Part shown: positions 8,285-15,442 of the stretch, piece by piece
How the letters are laid out: each line of letters opens with the position of its first letter
Position numbering within the stretch: the stretch's first letter is position 1
DNA from: Bacteroides sp. CAG:443
GTDB lineage: Bacteria; Bacteroidota; Bacteroidia; Bacteroidales; Bacteroidaceae
Assembly: GCA_000432735.1 (NCBI GenBank)
Contig: FR887828.1
Location: 1 to 24,255 of the forward strand
DNA: 24,255 nucleotides
Direction of reading: 5' to 3'
Position numbers and translations under genes: made by a program
Notes under the pieces: generated by a model
The model's input: only the letters and a program-made list of their open reading frames with translations
Told to the model about the DNA's origin: nothing
The model's database searches: none

Positions 8285-8292
8285 CAAATATA
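8285..8292 (-). promoter_or_regulatory. -7 element for the thioredoxin-like gene
   Basis: TATATTTG on the minus strand matches TAnnTTTG and lies 41 bases before the ATG. I find no TTTG at the right distance upstream, so only the -7 box is supported. Confidence 0.5.
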
Positions 8293-8325
8293 GGTCTTTT
8301 CTGAACAAAAGTCCCTGCCAGAGCG

Positions 8326-8333
8326 TATCTTTG
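8326..8333 (+). promoter_or_regulatory. -7 element for yaaA
   Basis: TATCTTTG matches TAnnTTTG and lies 31 bases before the yaaA ATG. No convincing TTTG is present 19-21 bases upstream, so the promoter may need an activator or be weak. Confidence 0.5.
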
Positions 8334-8364
8334 TAATGAGATTTAATAAAAACAGTTACTGCTT

Positions 8365-9129
8365 ATGATGATTTATATGTCGTGTGCCAAGACAATGGCT
8401 GCACGCAACCGCCAAGAGGTTCCTTTTACAACTACTCCCTATTTCGAAAAGGAGGCACACGAAAATGCCCTGCACATGGCACAATTCAGTTCCGAAGAGT
8501 TGGCTCGCCTGCTGCACATAAACAATAAACTGGCAGCCGAGAACGTTCTTCGTTATCATGAGTTCCTCTCTCCCGAAAGTCTTTCCCTTCCGGCTTTACT
8601 CGCTTACACCGGCATTGTATTCAAGCGCCTCAACCCGAAAGACTTTACTCACGAAGACTGGCAGTATGCACAGCAGCATCTGTTCATCACGTCCTTTCTT
8701 TATGGATTACTGAGACCGCTGGACCTGATAAAGCCTTACCGGCTTGAGGGCGATGTACGCTTGGCCGAACATGGAAATAGAACAATGTTTGAATACTGGC
8801 GTCCTTTATTAACCGACTACTTTATTGCTGAAATACAGAAACAAGGGGGACTCTTGATCAACTTAGCGAGTGCCGAGATGAAAGACCTGTTTCAGTGGAA
8901 AGAAGTAACCCAAGCGGTACAAGTCGTAACACCCGAATTTATGGTATACAAGAATGGTAAACCCACAACAGTTGTTGTCTATGCCAAAATGTGCAGAGGA
9001 GAAATGACACGCTTCATTCTGAAAAACCGCATCGAAGATGTAGAAGCACTGAAAAGTTTTGAATGGGAAGGGTTCACATTCGACGAAGCACTAAGCCGTG
9101 AAGGGCATATGTTTTTTACATTGAGATAA
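8365..9129 (+). CDS. yaaA: YaaA family peroxide-stress protein
   Basis: A 254-residue member of the YaaA (DUF328/UPF0246) family; E. coli YaaA has 258 residues. In E. coli it is induced by OxyR and limits intracellular free iron, and so Fenton damage, during peroxide stress. Family signatures are the N-terminal MMIYMSCAKTM (usual form ISPAKT, so Pro is replaced by Cys7), YGLLRPLDLIKPYRLEG (113-129), NLASAEMKDLF (166-176) and the C-terminal EALS...MFFTLR. The ATG at 8365 is chosen because it places the family start motif at once; 8368 is an alternative. It diverges from the thioredoxin-like gene across 121 bases. I see no clear OxyR site there. Confidence 0.93.
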   Translation: MMIYMSCAKTMAARNRQEVPFTTTPYFEKEAHENALHMAQFSSEELARLLHINNKLAAENVLRYHEFLSPESLSLPALLAYTGIVFKRLNPKDFTHEDWQYAQQHLFITSFLYGLLRPLDLIKPYRLEGDVRLAEHGNRTMFEYWRPLLTDYFIAEIQKQGGLLINLASAEMKDLFQWKEVTQAVQVVTPEFMVYKNGKPTTVVVYAKMCRGEMTRFILKNRIEDVEALKSFEWEGFTFDEALSREGHMFFTLR

Positions 9130-9133
9130 AGCA

Positions 9134-9175
9134 TAAAAAAACGTGCGCACATTTTCTATAAAACATGCGCACGTT
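9134..9175 (-). terminator. Rho-independent terminator of the mutL operon
   Basis: The 10-base arms AACGTGCGCA (9140-9149) and TGCGCACGTT (9166-9175) are perfect inverted repeats. The minus-strand reading ends in a run of seven T (9140-9134), so it fits the end of the mutL operon. Plus-strand readthrough from yaaA meets the same hairpin but no T-run. Confidence 0.82.
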
Positions 9176-9222
9176 CTGACTAAGACGTCCCGACGTTTCT
9201 ATCGATTGAATACGTACTACTA

Positions 9223-11121
9223 TTATTTGAAAAGCTTTTCCAAATCCTCTTCTTTCAATACTGAAAGAACGACCTTTCCATCAGGGGTATAATTGGGAGT
9301 GGCAACAGCAAAAAGCTCATCCACCAAATTATTCATTTCTTCATTCGTCAGTACCTGTCCCGGTACAATGGCTGCTGCTTTGGCCAGCGAAAGAGCCAGC
9401 ATACTCTGTACCTCTTCCTTCACCTTACACCCTTTTTCGATAGCAGTCTGTACCATATTTGTGACCAGTGTTTCCGGATTTAGTCCTTCAATACCGGCAG
9501 GCACCCCATTGATGGCATAAGAACCTCCTCCCAGATTACTGAGTTCAAAGCCCAATGCCGTCAGGTCATCCATGATTTCTTCCAGAACAGGGATTTCAGC
9601 CGGAGAGAAATGTACCATATCAGGAAACAGCATACGCTGCGAAACATTCTTGCGGTTGGCTATCTGATTCATGTACTGATCGTACAAGATACGTACATGG
9701 GCACGCTGCTGGTCGATAATCATCAGCCCTGACTTGACAGAAGTCAGAATATAACTTCCTTTATATTGATAATGCTGCGCCGATTTTTCAGCCACATTCA
9801 CATCTGGATGCTCATCGTAAAGTGTCGGTTCCGCAGGCTGAGACTCTGGCTCTGGTTCACTCCATGTTTCCTCTGGTACAGGCGAAGAAGGCATATCCCA
9901 GGAAGGAGCATTTTTTCTTTCCAGTCCTTGAAACAACGGTTCCCACTCCGTATGCTGCTTCTTATTGTACGAAGAAGGAGAATACTGCGAAGGAGGTACC
10001 GACGACACATTAAACGGGTTATACGAAGGATCGTACGATGTAGAAGGAGGACGAACCCCTGAAGCAGGAACCGCATCGAAAGCCGGAATATCAGGCATAC
10101 CTTCCGTATCAAAGTCAATGGAAGGTACCGCATTGAAGCGTCCCAGCGTCTCTTTCACAGCAGCCGATAGGATTTGCCAGATAGGCTGCTCGTTCTCAAA
10201 TTTTATCTCTGTTTTCGTAGGATGGATATTCACATCAATATTTGCCGGATCAACATCAAAATAAATGAAGTAAGACACTTGCTCGCCTGCCGGAATGAGG
10301 TTTTCGTAAGCATCGACTACTGCCTTATGGAAATACGGATGCCGCATGTAACGCCCGTTGACAAAAAAGAACTGACGTGCCCCTTTTTTACGTGCAGTTT
10401 CGGGCTTCCCGATAAAACCATGTATTTTTACCATACTGGTTTCAATATCGAGCGACAGCAAATCTTGGTTCAGTTTCTTTCCGAATACTCCCATAATACG
10501 CTGACGCAACTGGATAGCCGGAAGATTCAGCATTTCCGTATCATTGTGATGAAGCGTAAACGAAACCTCAGGGTTGACCAAAGCGATACGCTCAAATTCA
10601 GTCAGAATATTACTCAGCTCCGTCTGATTCGATTTCAGGAACTTACGTCGTGCAGGAATATTGAAGAATAAATTCTTTACCGAGAAATTACTTCCTTGCG
10701 GACAAGCTATCGCTTCCTGACTTTCTACTTTGGAGCCCGAAATACAAATATGAGTTCCAAGCTGTTCTCCTTCCTGACAAGTACGCAGGTCTACCTGAGC
10801 CACCGCAGCAATCGAAGCAAGTGCCTCGCCACGGAAGCCCATTGTGTGAAGTGCAAACAAATCGGAAGCCTGACGGATTTTCGACGTGGCATGACGTTCG
10901 AAAGCCAGGCGTGCATCGGTTTCCGACATGCCTTTTCCATCGTCTATCACCTGAATGCAAGTCTTTCCTGCATCAGTCACCAAAACGTCTATGTGATGTG
11001 CTCCGGCGTCGATGGCATTTTCTACCAACTCCTTAACCACAGAAGCCGGACGCTGTATTACTTCGCCCGCCGCAATCTGGTTGGCTACGGAATCGGGCAA
11101 CAAACGGATTACATCGCTCAT
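9223..11121 (-). CDS. mutL: DNA mismatch repair protein MutL
   Basis: MutL is the ATP-driven matchmaker of mismatch repair, linking MutS to downstream excision. The 632-residue protein has the GHKL ATPase N-terminus: NQIAAGEV (14-21), KELVENAIDAGA with Glu31 and Asn35, DDGKGM (60-65), RHATSK (76-81) and GFRGEAL (95-101), followed by VNIHPTKTE (297-305). A low-complexity linker rich in Pro, Ser and Glu spans about 340-440. The C-terminal dimerisation domain begins near 450. The endonuclease metal-site motif DQHA(X)2E(X)4E is degenerate here, reading DQQRAHVRILYD at 470-481. The region expected to hold a Cys-Pro-His-Gly-Arg-Pro type motif reads ATPNYTPDG. It is the last gene of a six-gene operon, 13 bases after the 98-residue membrane protein. 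Confidence 0.96.
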   Translation of the reverse strand: MSDVIRLLPDSVANQIAAGEVIQRPASVVKELVENAIDAGAHHIDVLVTDAGKTCIQVIDDGKGMSETDARLAFERHATSKIRQASDLFALHTMGFRGEALASIAAVAQVDLRTCQEGEQLGTHICISGSKVESQEAIACPQGSNFSVKNLFFNIPARRKFLKSNQTELSNILTEFERIALVNPEVSFTLHHNDTEMLNLPAIQLRQRIMGVFGKKLNQDLLSLDIETSMVKIHGFIGKPETARKKGARQFFFVNGRYMRHPYFHKAVVDAYENLIPAGEQVSYFIYFDVDPANIDVNIHPTKTEIKFENEQPIWQILSAAVKETLGRFNAVPSIDFDTEGMPDIPAFDAVPASGVRPPSTSYDPSYNPFNVSSVPPSQYSPSSYNKKQHTEWEPLFQGLERKNAPSWDMPSSPVPEETWSEPEPESQPAEPTLYDEHPDVNVAEKSAQHYQYKGSYILTSVKSGLMIIDQQRAHVRILYDQYMNQIANRKNVSQRMLFPDMVHFSPAEIPVLEEIMDDLTALGFELSNLGGGSYAINGVPAGIEGLNPETLVTNMVQTAIEKGCKVKEEVQSMLALSLAKAAAIVPGQVLTNEEMNNLVDELFAVATPNYTPDGKVVLSVLKEEDLEKLFK

Positions 11122-11134
11122 AGCATGAAAAAGT

Positions 11135-11431
11135 TTAAAAAGTAAATTCTCCTGTTACCAGATAGTGTAAGATATATGCAAGTACAGCTATGGCAACGAA
11201 TATAGCAGCGTAACTCAGAGGCTTGCGTCCGCTCTCTTTACGCCGTTTCAGATAAGTAGTACCCTCAATGAACTTTCCCCGGATGTCTTCGGGAGAAAAT
11301 TCCTTAGGAGGAAGCATGCCAAGATCACGCTTTGCGTTCTCTTCTATCTTCTCCAACTTTTCTTTTCGTTCGTCCACGTAAATATACTCATGGTGATACG
11401 CACGTGGCTTCCTCATCGTAAACATTCCCAT
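11135..11431 (-). CDS. Small uncharacterised membrane protein between the OstA-like gene and mutL
   Basis: A 98-residue protein that I do not recognise beyond its looking like a conserved Bacteroidetes protein. It begins MGMFTMRKPR, then has a charged helical stretch (DERKEKLEKIEENAKRDLG, 20-38), a PPKEFSPEDIRGKF segment (41-54), a basic patch (KRRKESGRK, 62-70) and one transmembrane helix at about 73-92, with a short tail TGEFTF. The basic patch before the helix predicts the N-terminal part in the cytoplasm. The start at 11431 is chosen because AAGGAG (11444-11439) lies 7 bases upstream, a rare clear Shine-Dalgarno here. The in-frame ATG at 11455 would overlap the OstA-like gene by 20 bases. 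It starts 4 bases after that gene's stop and is followed by mutL after 13 bases. Confidence 0.83.
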   Translation of the reverse strand: MGMFTMRKPRAYHHEYIYVDERKEKLEKIEENAKRDLGMLPPKEFSPEDIRGKFIEGTTYLKRRKESGRKPLSYAAIFVAIAVLAYILHYLVTGEFTF

Positions 11432-11435
11432 ACTT

Positions 11436-13154
11436 TTACTCCTTTTTAGTTTCAAACAAATGCTGGTTCGGCAATTCTACCGGACCGCGTACATTCTTCT
11501 TCAACTGGTCTTCAACCTTCTTGCTTCGCCAGTTGAATATATCTTGCTTGTTCAGCGGACGTATATAGTCGAACCATACGAAATTCTGCAATTTACTTGT
11601 GCCGGGTGGAATCTGCGTCATCGGGTAAAGTGTACCGTTCGATTTCGGACTCATCACCATCTTCTCCAGTTTCTGGTTTTCCAAATAAATATCCAGCTTA
11701 CTGGTTTCCGACACGTTCATTCCTATCAGCGTACTATCGGAGTCCATCGGATAATAAACCAAACGTACCGAACCGATAACTTCCGTCTTGTACATCTGCT
11801 TGTTACGGAAATAGGCTTTCATTTCCTTTCCCGTCACCTGATTATACATGGTAGTATCTATCTGCTCTATCGATAATGCCTGATTGATGATATGTGCCCA
11901 ATCGATAGTACTGTCGTTCATATACATACAAATCTTTTCACCTACCAGCTGCTGATTTTTGTTCCACAATATCGGATCATGATACATGGTCAGGCAACTG
12001 TCCTTTGTCGAAAAGACCAACGAATCGGCTACCCCTTGCACATCCGTCCGATAGAAACGGACCTTATGAAAGGCACGCATCTCACGAAACATCGAATCTG
12101 TATCCAGATGGAAAGTTTCCATCAGCAATGTATCTCCGTGCAAGAACAGACTGTCACCCTGAGAGTAATCAACAGCAACGGCCTTATCGGTGGCAAATGC
12201 ATATTTCTTCTTCTCATTATAGTAACCATATTCTCCCGTCATCATATTTTTATTGACGGTATCGGTCAACACCATATTACGGAATGCCTCACCCAGTCCT
12301 TCGTTACGGTCATAGAATAAAGAATCTCCCGTCAACTGTTTTCCTTCGTTAGTCAGAACAGAACGGTCCAGCAAGTATGCCTTACCAGTCATGGTGTTGT
12401 AGGTACCCTTTTCCGAATATATATGATTGTTATCACTCAAAATATCCGAAGGACCGACAATATTGGCTATCTTGCTTGCCGTATTATACTCCAGCGTATC
12501 GGAAGTCAGCGTAAACTGCGGATTCACCAGCTTCACGTTATAATTGAATACCGACTGTTTGGTACCGGGATTGTATTGTCCCCATTCCGAGGTCAAAACA
12601 TTCTGTTCATCCATCAATGTTCCGCCATCGAAGAAATAACCCAGATTATATACACGGTCGTAGTTCAAGCTATCCGTCAGCAACGTAGTATTACGGTTTT
12701 CCATACGTACATTCATACGCACTTCAGCTATCTGCGTATTGCCATCGTAATACAGACGGTCGCCATACAAGAAGAGTGTATCTCCTTGATTCATCTTGAC
12801 ATTGCTGAAAGCCTCGAACGAACTAATCTTATCGTAATAATATGCACTGTCGCAGTACATATACACACTATCGTGACGGAAAACCACATTTCCCACTACA
12901 ACCTGAGCATCCGGATGACGCGAATCCTTACGCAACAAATCGGAATGAATCAGATATACCTTACTTTTAGCCGGCTGTTTCTGGGGTGCAGTTGCCGGAG
13001 CCTTCTGTACCTTTGTCGTATCCGTCTGAACCTTTTGTTTCCGGTTTTGGATCGGTTTCTGTGCCAGCAAACAAAAGCCGAACAGGCATAGGACGCCTGC
13101 CAACAGCATCCTATGCCCGCCAAATATATTTTTCTTGTTTTTCTGTTTCTGCAT
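11436..13154 (-). CDS. OstA-like periplasmic protein (LptA/LptD N-terminal type)
   Basis: A 572-residue exported protein. The signal is N-terminally extended: basic residues 1-15, then a hydrophobic core (16-30) ending LLAQ. A Lys/Pro/Gln-rich linker (33-65) leads to a long run of OstA-type beta repeats from about 66 to 450, recognisable by recurrent GDTL/GDRLYYD/TDSLNYD/SDTLEYN strands. LptA and the LptD N-terminal domain carry such repeats as a beta-jellyroll bridge for lipopolysaccharide across the periplasm. There is no obvious C-terminal outer-membrane barrel, so it is not a whole LptD. It is an enlarged periplasmic OstA protein as seen in Bacteroidetes. It lies 15 bases after a SurA-like gene and directly before the small membrane protein. 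A role in LPS transport is inferred from fold and neighbours. Confidence 0.85.
   Translation of the reverse strand: MQKQKNKKNIFGGHRMLLAGVLCLFGFCLLAQKPIQNRKQKVQTDTTKVQKAPATAPQKQPAKSKVYLIHSDLLRKDSRHPDAQVVVGNVVFRHDSVYMYCDSAYYYDKISSFEAFSNVKMNQGDTLFLYGDRLYYDGNTQIAEVRMNVRMENRNTTLLTDSLNYDRVYNLGYFFDGGTLMDEQNVLTSEWGQYNPGTKQSVFNYNVKLVNPQFTLTSDTLEYNTASKIANIVGPSDILSDNNHIYSEKGTYNTMTGKAYLLDRSVLTNEGKQLTGDSLFYDRNEGLGEAFRNMVLTDTVNKNMMTGEYGYYNEKKKYAFATDKAVAVDYSQGDSLFLHGDTLLMETFHLDTDSMFREMRAFHKVRFYRTDVQGVADSLVFSTKDSCLTMYHDPILWNKNQQLVGEKICMYMNDSTIDWAHIINQALSIEQIDTTMYNQVTGKEMKAYFRNKQMYKTEVIGSVRLVYYPMDSDSTLIGMNVSETSKLDIYLENQKLEKMVMSPKSNGTLYPMTQIPPGTSKLQNFVWFDYIRPLNKQDIFNWRSKKVEDQLKKNVRGPVELPNQHLFETKKE
11439..11444 (-). 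promoter_or_regulatory. Shine-Dalgarno site of the small membrane protein, inside the OstA-like gene's last codons
   Basis: AAGGAG on the minus strand is formed by the last two sense codons of the OstA-like gene (AAG GAG, then TAA) and sits 7 bases before ATG 11431. Most genes in this window lack such a site, so it decides the start and suggests translational coupling. Confidence 0.7.
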
Positions 13155-13169
13155 ATATGGTTTTAAGTA

Positions 13170-14543
13170 TCAGTTCTTAATCCATCCCGGATATTTGAAA
13201 TCACAGTTTCTCCAGTCGGGATTAATACGTACGTATGTATTCTTCTGCTTTTCGACAATCCACTTCTGAAGTTTTTCCTCGCTTCGTTTGGCTGTTACCA
13301 TAGCCTTCAGACGCTGATAGTCTTCGGTAATGGTCGCCTTGTGTCCATCGATTCGGTTCTTCAGTTTTACAATCGCACAGACTTGCTTTCCTTTGGAGTT
13401 AATCATGGTAAAAGGTTTCGAGATTTCACCAATCTGCATGTTCTCTACGACCTTTGCCACATCTTGCGATATCAAACCGGCCAATTGCTGCATTTCAAAA
13501 CGAGATGTACTGGTTTGAGGGTTGGCCAGCAATCCGTGATTATTACGTGTATCCTTATCCTGCGAAATCCAGGTAGCAGCATCGTCGAAAGTAAATTTAT
13601 TCTTTCGGATATCGTCTGCTATAGAATCCAAGCGTGCCAATGCAGCATCAATGTCTTTCTGGTCTACTTTCGGACGCAAAAGAATATGGCGGTAGTTTAC
13701 TCGGTCACCTCGTTTTTCAATCAGCTGAGCAATGTGATAACCAAACTCCGTTTCAAAAACTTTCGAAACTTTTTTCGTATCAGTCAAGTTGAAGACTACA
13801 TTCGCAAACTCAGGAACCAGCTCACCTCTTCCGGTAAATCCACCTTCACCACCACGTCGTGCAGTACCCGGATCCTCCGAATAGAAACGAGCCAATGTAG
13901 AGAATGAAGTTTCACCCTTGTTCACACGGTCGGCATACTCACGCAGCTGAGCCTTTACACGTTCTATCTCCTGTTCCGATACTTTCGGCTCCTGAGTAAT
14001 GATCTGTACCTCTACCTGAGTCGGAATAAACGGAATACTATCTTGCGGCAATTTGCTGAAATAATTACGCACTTCGGCAGGGGTCAGCTTGATATCACCT
14101 ACGATTTTCTGCTGCATCTGCTGCACTGTTTTCTGGCTCTTTACGTTTTCACGCAACATTTCGCGGATCTGGGTATACGATTTGTTATAATATTCCTCCA
14201 TTTTCTCTTTCGAGCCGATCTGATCGGCAAGCCAGGCAATACGCTGTTCCACTTCCTGAATTACCTCCTGATCCGAAACGATCACACTATCTATTTCTGC
14301 CTGATGCAAGAAAAGTTTCTGTATAGCAAGTTCTTCCGGAATCACACAATACGGGTCGCCGTCGAAATGCCGGTTTTCATACTGGGCGTTCAGACGTTCA
14401 TTCTCTACGTCCGACTTTAAAATAGCCTCATCACCTACGACCCAGACTACTTCGTCTATCACATTATTTTGCGCATAAGCCGACACTCCGGCAAGCAGCA
14501 AAAGCATACAAGCATAAGCCTTGATGAACTTAATCTTATTCAT
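13170..14543 (-). CDS. SurA-like periplasmic peptidyl-prolyl isomerase/chaperone
   Basis: A 457-residue SurA-type protein. The signal peptide covers about residues 1-25 (MNKIKFIK, hydrophobic core, AYAQ). The SurA N-terminal chaperone helices run to about 160. A parvulin (PpiC) domain lies at about 175-275 with the strong signature YSEDPGTARRGGEGGF and closing FGYHIAQL. A second, degenerate PpiC-like domain spans about 285-395. SurA escorts outer-membrane proteins such as LptD through the periplasm. The ATG at 14543 is chosen because it gives a proper signal peptide and clears the upstream gene by 10 bases. The longer frame from 14603 adds 20 basic residues and would overlap that gene. Third gene of the six-gene operon; the next gene is the OstA-like protein. 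Confidence 0.9.
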   Translation of the reverse strand: MNKIKFIKAYACMLLLLAGVSAYAQNNVIDEVVWVVGDEAILKSDVENERLNAQYENRHFDGDPYCVIPEELAIQKLFLHQAEIDSVIVSDQEVIQEVEQRIAWLADQIGSKEKMEEYYNKSYTQIREMLRENVKSQKTVQQMQQKIVGDIKLTPAEVRNYFSKLPQDSIPFIPTQVEVQIITQEPKVSEQEIERVKAQLREYADRVNKGETSFSTLARFYSEDPGTARRGGEGGFTGRGELVPEFANVVFNLTDTKKVSKVFETEFGYHIAQLIEKRGDRVNYRHILLRPKVDQKDIDAALARLDSIADDIRKNKFTFDDAATWISQDKDTRNNHGLLANPQTSTSRFEMQQLAGLISQDVAKVVENMQIGEISKPFTMINSKGKQVCAIVKLKNRIDGHKATITEDYQRLKAMVTAKRSEEKLQKWIVEKQKNTYVRINPDWRNCDFKYPGWIKN

Positions 14544-14553
14544 TGTTCGGGTT

Positions 14554-15399
14554 CTAATAATAAATAATGTCCTTATCCTCTGAAGCTTTTTTATACAAAT
14601 CATCCTTCATACGATTTATGAACTCCACACGCTTCAGATTGATTAATATTTCTTTTATTTCACTCTTGGCATATTCCAACGGCAACTGTTGTCCGGCAGG
14701 CAGAAAGTTTTCTACATGAAGGAAATAACAATAAGCCGTATCACGTACTTCTACGTTACGGTTACGATTTAAATAATCGGCATCCGTATCGATGGCTTTC
14801 AACGGAAGCTTAGCCGCAACAGCAGATACGGGAATCCAGCGGTCGTAAAAGTAATCATAACTCACTGCATTGCCGATGCTGAACTTCTCCAGCTTGTCGA
14901 TAGCCTCCTGTGTATTTTTCTTGTACCATGCACGCACATTGTTCAAATGACGGGCACTTACCGGTACTTTCATAAACAATCCCTGCACATAAGGCTGGTT
15001 GGCACGAAACATACCGGTATTCTGGTTATAGTATTGTTCGATTTCGGTGTCCGATATTTCACTGCCCAGCTTCTGGTTGACCAGTTCTTCCTGATAAGTA
15101 TGCATAATCAATGCACGGCGATACGAAGCAACCAGTTCGTCTATCTTTACATTATCGGGAATATTTCCTTCCGCTTTTTTATACAACAACACGTCTTGTA
15201 CCCAGTTGCGGATATATTCCTCGGCAAATCGGACGCTATCTTGCCCCCGCATCCCCATCGGCATAGCAGCTTGCAGATCTTCCTTATACAGAAATTCATG
15301 GTCGACCTCCACCAAGGGAGTTTTTCCCTTATGGTCTACCGTCTTGCCACATCCTGACAAAACTATCAGTCCTGCAATGAAGATACTAAACTTGCCCAT
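14554..15399 (-). CDS. SurA-related periplasmic lipoprotein without a clear isomerase domain
   Basis: A 281-residue predicted lipoprotein with lipobox LSGC (Cys17). The rest resembles the SurA/PpiC chaperone fold: an early strand VEVDHEFLYKEDLQ, an helical region with VASYRRALIMHTYQEELVNQKLG and SDTEIEQYYNQNTGMF (as in SurA N-terminal and PpiC-start segments), then a weakly parvulin-like region and C-terminal helices. I do not see the Gly-rich parvulin signature, so a chaperone role without isomerase activity is likely. Gly18-Lys19 after the Cys gives no obvious acidic surface-export signal, so a periplasm-facing anchor is favoured. It lies 43 bases after the 453-residue gene and 10 bases before the SurA-like gene. 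Confidence 0.78.
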   Translation of the reverse strand: MGKFSIFIAGLIVLSGCGKTVDHKGKTPLVEVDHEFLYKEDLQAAMPMGMRGQDSVRFAEEYIRNWVQDVLLYKKAEGNIPDNVKIDELVASYRRALIMHTYQEELVNQKLGSEISDTEIEQYYNQNTGMFRANQPYVQGLFMKVPVSARHLNNVRAWYKKNTQEAIDKLEKFSIGNAVSYDYFYDRWIPVSAVAAKLPLKAIDTDADYLNRNRNVEVRDTAYCYFLHVENFLPAGQQLPLEYAKSEIKEILINLKRVEFINRMKDDLYKKASEDKDIIYY

Positions 15400-15442
15400 T
15401 CGCCTTATTACTCTGAATCAGTGAACGAAGATACAGTATTAA

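Noticed and set aside
8275..8293. CTAT-N11-ATAG between the thioredoxin-like gene and yaaA as an OxyR site
   Set aside because: OxyR sites use ATAG/CTAT elements with 7-base spacing in four half-sites; this spacing and count do not match.
9182..9196. Short GACGTCCCGACGT symmetry after yaaA
   Set aside because: A few bases of chance symmetry beside the real mutL terminator, with no second copy.
12423..13091. 222-codon open frame on the plus strand opposite the OstA-like gene
   Set aside because: Ile/Val/His-rich composition typical of the antisense of a Tyr/Asn/Asp-rich gene, with no promoter or start context.
14544..14603. Longer N-terminus for the SurA-like protein
   Set aside because: It would overlap the upstream lipoprotein gene by 50 bases and bury the signal peptide behind 20 basic residues.
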